Part shown: positions 49,913 to 57,870 of the stretch, piece after piece
How the letters are laid out: each line of letters opens with the position of its first letter
Position numbering within the stretch: the stretch's first letter is position 1
Assembly (NCBI GenBank): GCA_034189085.1
Contig: JAXHVH010000002.1
Location: 1-64,000 of the forward strand
Source: M55B129 sp034189085
Lineage (GTDB): Bacteria; Bacillota; Dethiobacteria; DTU022
Direction of reading: 5' to 3'
DNA: 64,000 bases
The notes under the pieces: model-generated
Databases searched by the model: none
What the model was told of the DNA's origin: nothing
What the model saw: the letters and a program-made list of their open reading frames with translations, nothing else
Program-made: the position numbers and the translations under genes

Positions 49913-51607
49913 TTGTCCAGAAAAAAAAGTAAAAAAGAAACAGTTCAGTTGATTCCGCTCGGCGGAGTCGGCGAGATCGGAAAAAATATGTTTGTTTTGA
50001 AATATGGCAGTGAATGTCTCATTATGGATGCCGGGCTGAAATTCCCCGAAGAATCAATGCTCGGTGTTGATATTGTCATTCCTGATATCTCTTATTTGTT
50101 TGAACAAAATTTAAACATCCTGGGGATTATCCTGAGCCATGGACACGAAGATCATATCGGGGCCCTGCCTTATATTATTGAAGATCTTAATGTCCCAATA
50201 TATGGTACACGAATGACTCTTGGCCTTGTGGAGGCTAAATTGCGTGAACACCCGGTCAAGAATGTAAAACTCAATGAAATCAATCCGGATCAAAACTTGA
50301 TTCTTTCCAACAATTTTAAGCTAAGTTTTTTCCGCACTAACCATAGCATACCAGATTCTGTCGGCGTGGCTGTTGAAACCCCTGAAGGAACTGTGGTCTA
50401 TACCAGTGACTTCAAATTCGATCAAACACCGGTGGATGGTAGAATAACGGAATATCATAAACTGGCTGAATTAGGCCGAAAAGGGGTTATCGCTGCTCTC
50501 ATAGATTCAACAAATGCCGATCGCCCCGGTTATACTCTGTCTGAAAAAGAAGTAGGGGAAAACATTAACGAAATATTCCGACTTTCTCAGAGTAGAATTA
50601 TTCTCGCTACCTTTGCTTCCAATATTCACCGTATTCAACAGGTTGTTGATGCTGCTGTACGCTACAACCGCAAGGTGGCTGTAGTAGGCCGCAGCATAGT
50701 TAACTCGGTTGATATTTCCACCGAGCTTGGATATCTTAAAATTCCTGATGGAGTTATGGTCGATACAAACCATATCAAGGATTTCCCACCAGAAAAAATT
50801 GCCATTATTACGACCGGCAGCCAGGGAGAACCTCTCTCTGCTTTGACAAGGATTTCACAATCGGAACATCGACAGGTGGAAATTCTACCGGGAGATACGG
50901 TTATCATCGCCGCCAATCCCATTCCCGGCAATGAAAAGCTGGTAGCAAGAACCGTTAATAATTTATTTCAGTTGAAGGCGGAAGTTATCTATCGACCTGT
51001 TTCTGGCGTGCATGTTTCCGGCCATGGCAGTGAAGAAGAAATAAAATTGATGCTTAACCTTTTAAAACCGCAGTACGTTATTCCTGTGCATGGCGAGTAC
51101 CGCCAGCAGGCATACTGTGCAAAAATAGCCCATAAACTGGGCATACCCGAAGAGAATATTTTCCTGACCAAAATAGGCAACCTGATTGAATTCAGTGATG
51201 GAAAAGGACGAATGGCTAGTTCTGTTACAGCAGGGAGAGTGCTTGTTGATGGTTTCGGAGTCGGCGATGTAGGCGATGTGGTGATCAGGGATCGCCAGAT
51301 TCTGTCAGACAACGGCATTGTGATTATCGTTATGGCTGTTGATCCCGATAAAAATATAGTTCTCACCGGGCCGGAGATAATTACACGTGGTTTCGTTTAC
51401 GTGCGTGAATCTGAAGATCTCATTGTTAATGCTAAAAATAAAATTGCGGCGGCTGTTGATAAGATCAGCAAATCTGACCTCCAGGAGTGGAACAAGATCA
51501 AGGCGCGGGTGAGGGATGTTGCCTCTTCTTATTTTTACGATGTAACCGGACGCAGGCCCATGATTATGCCGATAATTATTGATGTCTCTGTAGATAAATT
51601 TAATTAA
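49913..51607 (+). CDS. rnj: Ribonuclease J
   Basis: Metallo-beta-lactamase/beta-CASP nuclease with 5'-3' exo- and endonuclease activity in mRNA decay. TTG at 49913 is preceded by TGGAGGT (49901-49907) and gives 564 residues; upstream codons are not conserved. Zinc motif SHGHEDHIGALPY at 75-87, beta-CASP segments (ATFASNIHRIQQ, TTGSQGEPLSAL, GHGSEEEIKLML, PVHGEYRQQ) are complete. Followed by a strong hairpin and repeat block 3. Confidence 0.95.
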   Translation: MSRKKSKKETVQLIPLGGVGEIGKNMFVLKYGSECLIMDAGLKFPEESMLGVDIVIPDISYLFEQNLNILGIILSHGHEDHIGALPYIIEDLNVPIYGTRMTLGLVEAKLREHPVKNVKLNEINPDQNLILSNNFKLSFFRTNHSIPDSVGVAVETPEGTVVYTSDFKFDQTPVDGRITEYHKLAELGRKGVIAALIDSTNADRPGYTLSEKEVGENINEIFRLSQSRIILATFASNIHRIQQVVDAAVRYNRKVAVVGRSIVNSVDISTELGYLKIPDGVMVDTNHIKDFPPEKIAIITTGSQGEPLSALTRISQSEHRQVEILPGDTVIIAANPIPGNEKLVARTVNNLFQLKAEVIYRPVSGVHVSGHGSEEEIKLMLNLLKPQYVIPVHGEYRQQAYCAKIAHKLGIPEENIFLTKIGNLIEFSDGKGRMASSVTAGRVLVDGFGVGDVGDVVIRDRQILSDNGIVIIVMAVDPDKNIVLTGPEIITRGFVYVRESEDLIVNAKNKIAAAVDKISKSDLQEWNKIKARVRDVASSYFYDVTGRRPMIMPIIIDVSVDKFN

Positions 51608-51639
51608 GTCTTCACGCCCTTTTCAGATGTATAGAATTT

Positions 51640-51677
51640 AGACAGTGTGACTGCTCAAAAAAGCAGTCACACTGTCT
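51640..51677 (+). terminator. Long perfect hairpin after RNase J
   Basis: A 15-bp perfect stem (AGACAGTGTGACTGC / GCAGTCACACTGTCT) with an eight-base A-rich loop, 33 bases after the rnj stop. There is no T-run, only a pyrimidine-rich tail, so termination is likely but not typical. Confidence 0.7.
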
Positions 51678-51771
51678 ATTCACTTCCTTTCGTCTGGGCG
51701 TACTAAATACCAATCAAAGCTGCAATAGATAACATTCAAGTGATCCTTCCTCTTTTACCATGTTGCCGGGT

Positions 51772-51827
51772 GCCAAACACTTCGGCCGCGCTCAACGATC
51801 AAATGTCTCTTCTACCGTGTGCTGGGA
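51772..51827 (+). repeat. 56-bp unit preceding R1 copy 3
   Basis: GCCAAACAC recurs at 51772 and 51828, spaced 56 bases; the unit (GATCAAATGTCTCTTCTACC) is the reverse complement of the unit beyond R1 copy 1. A still more degenerate unit may lie at about 51710-51771. Confidence 0.6.
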
Positions 51828-52064
51828 GCCAAACATTGCCGGGCATGCTTACGATCGCTCACGCAGAAGTGGAACGGCCTCCCCTTCGGGGTTCCACATG
51901 GGCTTCCCTCGACAATTGACACTCAGTCTTCGGGTCTCAGCCCGGCACTCAAAAAAACTGCAGCGGTAATTTATTGTTTTGAGTGCCGGGGCCCGCTCCA
52001 CCCCTCGGCTTGCCAGCACTTCTTTGCTGTTCGCTTTAGTTCGTGCTGCCCGGCAGTGTTTGGC
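51828..52064 (+). repeat. Fold-back repeat R1, copy 3
   Basis: A 237-bp element with near-perfect ends GCCAAACATTGCCGGGCA and TGCCCGGCAGTGTTTGGC. The inner 13-bp stem and the TTCG hairpin are kept. Same orientation as copy 2, opposite to copy 1. Continuous homology with block 1 runs on through a linker (AGCATATCCATG on the minus strand) into R2. Confidence 0.87.
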
Positions 52065-52139
52065 CTTGTTTCTAACATGGATATGCTTTAGTCCTTATAA
52101 TGTTTTACCCACCTGTAACTTTTAAAAGAACAGACAAAG

Positions 52140-52323
52140 CCTGCTTTATACCTCGATCGCGCATCAGTCTTTTGCGACAATCAAGAAGAGGGCAGGATTT
52201 TCAGAAAAGCTGCGGCAGATGTCTGAGCGAGCATTAAGCAAGCAAGTTCTGACGCAGCCTGAAAATCCGAGCACCTTCAATACTTTTAAATGCAAAGCCA
52301 GCGTGTATGTGGTATAAAGCAGG
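52140..52323 (-). repeat. Fold-back repeat R2, copy 2 (inverted)
   Basis: 184 bp bounded by CCTGCTTTATACC and GGTATAAAGCAGG. On the minus strand it aligns with R2 copy 1, including the GGATTTTCAGGCTGCG arm and its partner. Immediately beyond (to 52360) is one 58-bp-type unit with the CGCAGTGTTTGG core, as beside copy 1. Confidence 0.8.
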
Positions 52324-52519
52324 CGAGCATGAGCATACCCGCAGTGTTTGGTATCCAGCTTAGATGTTAATGCAGAGAACTATAGTTGAACCATGCTTGA
52401 AAGTGATTCGTAATTGATCGTAGCCATTTATTTTCAGGTCATAAATTTTAGATTATGTATCATTATATTTTGCCAGATCACGCTCATATATTCAGGAAAA
52501 ATAAAGTTTTTGTTCGATG

Positions 52520-52538
52520 ATGTAGATTTAAACTACAT
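52520..52538. promoter_or_regulatory. Possible operator upstream of fbp
   Basis: ATGTAG and CTACAT arms flank a seven-base AT-rich centre. Symmetry and position about 130 bases before the gene fit a repressor-dimer site; no known regulator motif is recognised. Confidence 0.35.
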
Positions 52539-52629
52539 GCTCCTATTATTTTGGATAAGTTTTACTGGCAGGAATTAATTGTGAAGAAATAGAATATTTC
52601 TTTACATGCTGCAAACATTAATATTAAAC

Positions 52630-52648
52630 AAAGGACAAATGGTCCTTT
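52630..52648 (+). promoter_or_regulatory. Hairpin just before the fbp ribosome binding site
   Basis: AAAGGAC and GTCCTTT pair around a five-base loop, ending eight bases before GAGGAGGGA. It could influence translation initiation. The AAAGGAC arm might even act as a decoy Shine-Dalgarno. Confidence 0.4.
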
Positions 52649-52668
52649 CAATATGAGGAGGGAGTATC

Positions 52669-53763
52669 TTGAAAACAACCTTGAGTGTAATTAAGGCAGA
52701 TATAGGCAGTATAGCCGGACACATCAAACCAAGTGACGCCCTGATCAATGCAGTAAAAGAATGTGTAAACAAAAGGATTGGCGATTTAATTACAGATTTT
52801 TATGTCGGCAGCACCGGAGATGACATAGCTATACTTTTTTGCCACAATAATGGAGCAGGATGTGAAGAACTTCATAAATTGGCCTGGGATGCCTTTATTG
52901 CCGGGACAAATAAGGCCAAGGAACAGGGACTTTACGGAGCAGGACAGGATCTGCTTTCCGATGCCTTTTCCGGAAATGTTAAAGGTCTTGGACCGGCAGT
53001 TGCAGAAATGGAATTCGAGGAACGCAGAGCTGAACCATTCCTGCTATTTACTGCAGATAAAACAGATCCTGGCGCTTACAATCTACCGCTTTACCTGGGT
53101 TTTGCCGATCCAATGCACTGTTCCGGTTTAATACTGTCACCGAAAATCGGCAAAGGCTTTAAGTTTGTGGTCATGGATGTTGAACATGTCGAGTCGGATC
53201 GGATAATTGAATTAAATACCCCCGAGGATTTATATGACCTGGCGGCCCTGCTCAGAGACAACGAGCGCTTTGTTGTTTCGTCAATTTATTCCAGAGCCAC
53301 GGGAGAACAGGCAACAGCAGCAAGCACAACCAGGCTGCATAACATTGCCGGGAAATATACCGGGAAAGACGACCCGGTTATGATTGTCCGATGCCAGGGA
53401 GATTTTCCCGCTACCGGAGAAATTCTGTCCCCATACAGCATTGGCCATTATGTGGCCGGATTCATGCGTGGTAGCCATACCGGTCCATTGATGCCGGTCA
53501 AAATGGGAAGCACTATTTCATATTTTGACGGCCCACCGGTTGTCAGTGCAGCAGGTTTCTGCGTTCATGACGGCAAACTTACTGAGCCGGTAGATTGTTT
53601 TGATCATCCCTACTGGGATTACATCAGGTACAAAGTATCCCGCAAAGCCGTTGCCATCAGGGAACAGGGCTTCTCTGGCCCGGCTATGCTCGATTACAAG
53701 GAACTTGAGTACGGCGGAATTGTTGAGACCATGAAGCGTCTGGAAGACAAGTTTTCCTGTTAG
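52669..53763 (+). CDS. Fructose-1,6-bisphosphate aldolase/phosphatase (class V FBPase)
   Basis: Single-domain enzyme that both condenses triose phosphates to fructose 1,6-bisphosphate and dephosphorylates it, making gluconeogenesis one-directional. It is common in archaea and in some deep-branching or thermophilic bacteria. The 364-residue protein matches the family along its length: KTTLSVIKADIGSIAGH at the N-terminus, STGDDIAILFCH, YGAGQDLLSDAFSGN, the LYLGFADPMHCSGL metal region and the YSIGHYVAGFMRGSHTGPLMPV segment with conserved residues. TTG start at 52669 with GAGGAGGGA. Monocistronic, inserted between repeat block 3 and the damaged kinase-like gene. Confidence 0.94.
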   Translation: MKTTLSVIKADIGSIAGHIKPSDALINAVKECVNKRIGDLITDFYVGSTGDDIAILFCHNNGAGCEELHKLAWDAFIAGTNKAKEQGLYGAGQDLLSDAFSGNVKGLGPAVAEMEFEERRAEPFLLFTADKTDPGAYNLPLYLGFADPMHCSGLILSPKIGKGFKFVVMDVEHVESDRIIELNTPEDLYDLAALLRDNERFVVSSIYSRATGEQATAASTTRLHNIAGKYTGKDDPVMIVRCQGDFPATGEILSPYSIGHYVAGFMRGSHTGPLMPVKMGSTISYFDGPPVVSAAGFCVHDGKLTEPVDCFDHPYWDYIRYKVSRKAVAIREQGFSGPAMLDYKELEYGGIVETMKRLEDKFSC

Positions 53764-53791
53764 ATGGAGTAGAAATAAAAACAGCTTACAG

Positions 53792-53820
53792 CGGGGCTGC
53801 CCGTTTTAAGGGCAGCCCCG
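53792..53820 (+). terminator. Hairpin after fbp
   Basis: CGGGGCTGCCC and GGGCAGCCCCG form an 11-bp perfect stem with a seven-base loop. There is no T-run afterwards, but the stem strength suggests a transcript end. Confidence 0.7.
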
Positions 53821-53871
53821 CGCTTGAAATATAATTAAACACGTCAAAACAGATCATGGAGAAAATAAAAC

Positions 53872-54543
53872 ATGAAAAGCTATAAATTCATAGTCAATCC
53901 CATAGCAGGTGGAGGAAGAGCAATAAAACTGGTCCCACGAATCAAAGATATTTTTACACAGGCTAAAGCAGAATTTGATTTCGAGATTACAAGCGGTCCT
54001 GGCGATGCAATGGAAATGGCCGCCAGGGCTTTGGAAAAGGGTTTCGACATCATCGTAGCCGTAGGTGGCAATGGGACAGTTGCCCTGCGTGTTAACACGG
54101 GGGTCAAGCCCTTTAAAGGAGTTTCTGTTTATATCTATGCTTTCTTTTTAACCCTTTTTTCATACAAGCAGGTGAAAATGGAAATCGATCTTGGTAATGG
54201 TCCTGAAGAAATCAACCCTCTTCTGGTGGCTGTTGGGATTGGCCAAAATTATGGTGGAGGCATGAAGATACTGCTCTTTGCCATCCAGGATGATGGGTTG
54301 TTTGATGTATGCATACTGGACTGGATGGATAAGATCAGCCTGGCTTACAATCTTCCAAAGGTTTTCATCAGCAGTCATGTCAAAATGAAACAGGTAACCA
54401 TGAATAGATCTGAAAAGGCGACCCTGAAAATCGATACACCACTTCCCCTGCACATGGAGGACAAAATTCTTTTCGGCAATGTGATGAATTCCACCATTGA
54501 GCACGGAGGAATGCCTGTTTTGATCGGAGGTGCCAATGAATGA
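53872..54543 (+). pseudogene. Diacylglycerol/lipid kinase-like gene with internal deletion
   Basis: The N-terminus (SYKFIVNPIAGGGRA) and C-terminus (FGNVMNSTIEHGGMPVLIGG) are those of the DgkB/YegS/sphingosine-kinase family, but the protein has 223 residues instead of about 300. After GGNGTV (65-70) the sequence jumps straight to ALRVNTGVKPFKG, skipping the region that normally holds the substrate-binding GTGND-type motif. The nucleotide-binding GGDGT motif reads GGNGT. The reading frame is intact, so a protein may be made, but both the catalytic motif and about 65-75 residues of the fold are lost, so activity is unlikely. Overlaps uppP by four bases (ATGA). Confidence 0.75.
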
Positions 54544-55322
54544 ATTTAGTGGAAGCCTTGCTCCTCGGCTTAATTCAGGGTTTAACAGAATTTTTACCGG
54601 TTAGCAGTTCCGGGCACCTTGTAATTTTTCAAGATTTACTTGGCTTGAAAGAACCTGGAGTAACCCTTGAAGTGATCCTCCACTTTGCTACAGCCCTATC
54701 AGTGATCTGTGTTTTTGGCAGGGATTTTTTCAATCTCCTTCGCTTTTGGAAAGACAAGGAACAGAAAACTGTTTTACTCATGCTAATTCTTGGCATCATA
54801 CCTACGGCGGTGTTTGGGTTACTTGGCAGCGCCTTTAGCGAGGTGCTTTTCAAGTCGACTTTGCTTGTGGGGTTTATGCTCCTCATTACAGGTCTTATTC
54901 TGAAACTATTAAGCATCATCCCCGTAGGAGAAAAGACTTTTAACGACATGAAACCAGGGGATGCTCTCGTGGTTGGCCTTTTACAGGGCCTGGCAGTAAT
55001 TCCCGGTATTTCACGTTCCGGTTCAACTATTGCCGGTTCCTTGTGGAGAGGCCTGAACCGGGAAACAGCAGTTAAGTATTCCTTTATGCTATCTGTACCG
55101 GTAATTTTTGGAGCAACCCTGACAGAGATTGATACAATTGCTTCAACAAGCCTTCAGAATGCTATGGTTTACAGTTATCTAATCGGAGGTGCAGCTGCCT
55201 TCCTGGCCGGTATTGTTGCTATAAAGATATTTATCAGATTGCTTACAGCCAGGAAGTTTCATTATTTTGCCTATTACTGCTGGGTACTTGGTTCGATTAT
55301 CATTATATTTTCATTACTGTAA
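54540..55322 (+). CDS. uppP: Undecaprenyl-diphosphatase
   Basis: Membrane enzyme recycling undecaprenyl diphosphate and conferring bacitracin tolerance. 260 residues, about eight membrane helices; both signature regions are seen: LTEFLPVSSSGHLVIFQ (Glu and His of the active site) and ISRSGSTIAGSLWRGL. ATG at 54540 overlaps the preceding stop and uses CGGAGG at 54525-54530. Coupled to the damaged lipid-kinase-like gene, which suggests the pair once belonged to one lipid-metabolism operon. Confidence 0.95.
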   Translation: MNLVEALLLGLIQGLTEFLPVSSSGHLVIFQDLLGLKEPGVTLEVILHFATALSVICVFGRDFFNLLRFWKDKEQKTVLLMLILGIIPTAVFGLLGSAFSEVLFKSTLLVGFMLLITGLILKLLSIIPVGEKTFNDMKPGDALVVGLLQGLAVIPGISRSGSTIAGSLWRGLNRETAVKYSFMLSVPVIFGATLTEIDTIASTSLQNAMVYSYLIGGAAAFLAGIVAIKIFIRLLTARKFHYFAYYCWVLGSIIIIFSLL

Positions 55323-55416
55323 AATAGTTACAGGCTTTTTGCTAAAACTTTACATTATCGAACAGATGTTTTATACTAAATCCTGTAAAGTACACTGTAA
55401 ATTAAAGTTCTTTAAG

Positions 55417-55448
55417 GCAGGTAACCTTGCCGTCTCAAGGTTACCTGC
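55417..55448 (+). terminator. Hairpin between uppP and ftsK
   Basis: GCAGGTAACCTTG and CAAGGTTACCTGC form a perfect 13-bp stem with a six-base loop, followed by TGTTATC. It probably ends the uppP transcript and lies close enough to the ftsK start to act as an attenuator. Confidence 0.75.
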
Positions 55449-55466
55449 TGTTATCACTGAAAAGGC

Positions 55467-57821
55467 GTGAATATTGATTTGGCCAAAAAAAGAAAGAAAA
55501 AACTGAACAAAGAAATGCGTTCCCAGATCAAGGGGGTTCTGGTGATAGCCCTTGGTGTGTTTTCTTATTTCGGGCTCGTAGAAACTGCCCAAACGGGCGG
55601 ACTGGGACTTTTCCTGAACAGCCTCCTGCGCACAATAGCTGGAGATGTAGCCATCATAATTCCTTTCTTTATAATCGTCAGCGGAATCAGGATTATTCTA
55701 CCAAGGGAAAAGCATACTCTCAAAGTCAGGCTGGCCGGCCTGCTCATTCTATTTGTTCTCTATGCAGTGTGGATTCATCTCGATTTAATGTCTTCCCAGG
55801 TAGCCGTTATTGCAGAAGAACGATTTATCCGGGACAGCTTTCTCCTCGGTTTGAACAGGCAGGGTGGAGGTGCCGTAGGGGCAGCCTTTGCCGTCCTTTT
55901 TTATTTTTTACTTGGTTTTACAGGAAGCCGTATTATCCTTGGCGCTCTATCTTTCATTGCCCTGCTGCTCGTATTAAATATTTCATTAAATAAATTTTTT
56001 AAAGCAGTGTTTAAGCTTTTGAACAGTATAATTGAACTTTTTAAATCATTTGTCCTGTACATTGCTGCCCTGACCGGCAAGATTTTTGCCAACTGGCAAA
56101 AAAGGAAACAACAGGCTCTACTGCGAAAAGAGGCTGAATCTCAGTCCACCGAAAAAGAAGAACTTTTATCAGAAACAGGAGAAAGCGATACGCTTTCACA
56201 AAGCGGCCCGGTAATTATAAGCGGCGGTGTGAATAACGGCGGTACTGATAAAGGAAACGAACCGGCAGCTATGGGAGAATATCAGCAGGAACGTCATCCC
56301 ATTCAGATTGAACAAAATGGAGAAGAAGGAACAGACAGTGAAAAGCTTAAACCTTCAATTGTTACAACTGGCAGGAGCAACACTGAATACAAATTCCCCC
56401 CCCTGGAACTGTTGGACAAACAAAGTGACAATAGGGAACACAACTATCGAAAAAGCAGTAATGAAAGAGCCAAACTTCTCGAAAATACACTGCAAAGTTT
56501 TGGGGTACGGGCAAGGGTTATTCATGTGCAATCCGGACCCACTGTGACTCGTTTCGAAGTCCAACCAGAAGCAGGAGTGAAAGTCAGTAAAATTATCAGT
56601 CTTTCCGATGACCTGGCACTTAACCTTGCCGCTCCCCTGGTGAGAATAGAGGCACCCATACCCGGTAAAGCAGCACTTGGCATTGAAGTCCCCAATAAAG
56701 TTGTATCCCTGGTTTACTTGCGTGAAGTCATGGAGGAAAGCGCTTACAGGCAGAGCAATTCACCTCTCACAGTTGGCCTGGGCAAGGATATTACAGGTGT
56801 GCCGGTCATTGCCGATTTGACCAAGATGCCTCACCTTCTCATAGCCGGCGCTACAGGTGCGGGGAAAAGTGTCTGTCTCAATACTCTTATCAATAGTATC
56901 CTATTCAAAGCCAGCCCGGATCAGGTCCGTTTCATGATGATCGATCCCAAAGTAGTGGAACTTAGCGTTTACAATGGCATTCCTCACCTGCTCATGCCTG
57001 TCCTGACCGATCCTCGCAAAGCTTCTCTTGCCCTCAGGAATATGGTTAGAGAAATGAGCCGCCGTTATGATCTATTTGCCAGTATCGGAGTCCGCGATAT
57101 TGGTGCTTATAATGAATTGACGACTGAAGAAGAAGAGCTCGAAAAATTACCTTTTATTGTGGTATTGATCGATGAACTGGCCGATTTGATGCTTGTTTCA
57201 CCCGGGGAAGTTGAAGATGCCATAGCCAGATTGGCTCAGATGTCCCGGGCAGCCGGCATTCATCTGATTGTGGCAACTCAGCGCCCTTCAGTCGATGTCT
57301 TAACAGGCATTATTAAGGCCAATATTACTTCCCGCATAGCTTTTACAGTATCTTCACAGTTTGATTCAAGGACCATCCTGGACATGGCCGGAGCAGAAAA
57401 ACTACTGGGCCGTGGAGATATGCTCTTTTATCCCGTAGGAGCGGTAAAACCGTTCAGGGTCCAGGGCGCTTACGTCAGCGAAGCAGAGGTCAAGAGGGTT
57501 ACCGATTTTATCAAAGAACAGGGCATGGTAGACTATGAAAAGGGCCCCTCTTTTCTCGATGCGCCCGAAGAAAGTGAAGAAGAAGAGGCCGACGCTCTCT
57601 TTGGCGATGCAATTGACCTGGTGGTGCGAACGGGCCAGGCTTCCATATCGCTGCTGCAGAGAAGATTCAGAATTGGGTACACCAGAGCGGCTCGTTTAAT
57701 TGATGACCTGGAAAGGCGAGGTATCGTCGGTCCTTTTGAAGGAAGTAAACCACGTGAAGTTTTAATCACCCAGGAACAGGCAGCTAAAATTTGTGAAGAC
57801 TTTAACAGCAAAAACAAATAA
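55467..57821 (+). CDS. ftsK: DNA translocase FtsK/SpoIIIE
   Basis: Pumps chromosomal DNA through the division or sporulation septum. 784 residues: about four N-terminal membrane segments (25-180), a charged low-complexity linker (about 210-330), the FtsK alpha/beta motor with Walker A GATGAGKSVC near 461 and Walker B LIDELADLM, and a C-terminal winged-helix gamma domain (LLQRRFRIGYTRAARLIDD) that reads DNA orientation. The start is unsure: GTG at 55467 has AAAAGG only two bases upstream, TTG at 55479 is an alternative. Confidence 0.95.
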   Translation: MNIDLAKKRKKKLNKEMRSQIKGVLVIALGVFSYFGLVETAQTGGLGLFLNSLLRTIAGDVAIIIPFFIIVSGIRIILPREKHTLKVRLAGLLILFVLYAVWIHLDLMSSQVAVIAEERFIRDSFLLGLNRQGGGAVGAAFAVLFYFLLGFTGSRIILGALSFIALLLVLNISLNKFFKAVFKLLNSIIELFKSFVLYIAALTGKIFANWQKRKQQALLRKEAESQSTEKEELLSETGESDTLSQSGPVIISGGVNNGGTDKGNEPAAMGEYQQERHPIQIEQNGEEGTDSEKLKPSIVTTGRSNTEYKFPPLELLDKQSDNREHNYRKSSNERAKLLENTLQSFGVRARVIHVQSGPTVTRFEVQPEAGVKVSKIISLSDDLALNLAAPLVRIEAPIPGKAALGIEVPNKVVSLVYLREVMEESAYRQSNSPLTVGLGKDITGVPVIADLTKMPHLLIAGATGAGKSVCLNTLINSILFKASPDQVRFMMIDPKVVELSVYNGIPHLLMPVLTDPRKASLALRNMVREMSRRYDLFASIGVRDIGAYNELTTEEEELEKLPFIVVLIDELADLMLVSPGEVEDAIARLAQMSRAAGIHLIVATQRPSVDVLTGIIKANITSRIAFTVSSQFDSRTILDMAGAEKLLGRGDMLFYPVGAVKPFRVQGAYVSEAEVKRVTDFIKEQGMVDYEKGPSFLDAPEESEEEEADALFGDAIDLVVRTGQASISLLQRRFRIGYTRAARLIDDLERRGIVGPFEGSKPREVLITQEQAAKICEDFNSKNK

Positions 57822-57870
57822 AAAAACATCTCATTAATATATTCGCCCAACAGCCGGAGGTAAGTTAACT

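Larger units (their letters stand above)
52361..52668. other. AT-rich leader region of the FBP aldolase/phosphatase gene
   Basis: About 300 bases without a gene. It contains an interrupted palindrome at 52520-52538 and a hairpin at 52630-52648, listed separately. No convincing promoter pair was found, although the region is AT-rich. Confidence 0.6.

Noticed and set aside
51772..52360. Integron attC sites
   Set aside because: The length and symmetry are suggestive, but the ends (GCCAAAC/GTTTGGC) do not fit the RYYYAAC/GTTRRRY core sites, and there is no integrase or cassette gene.
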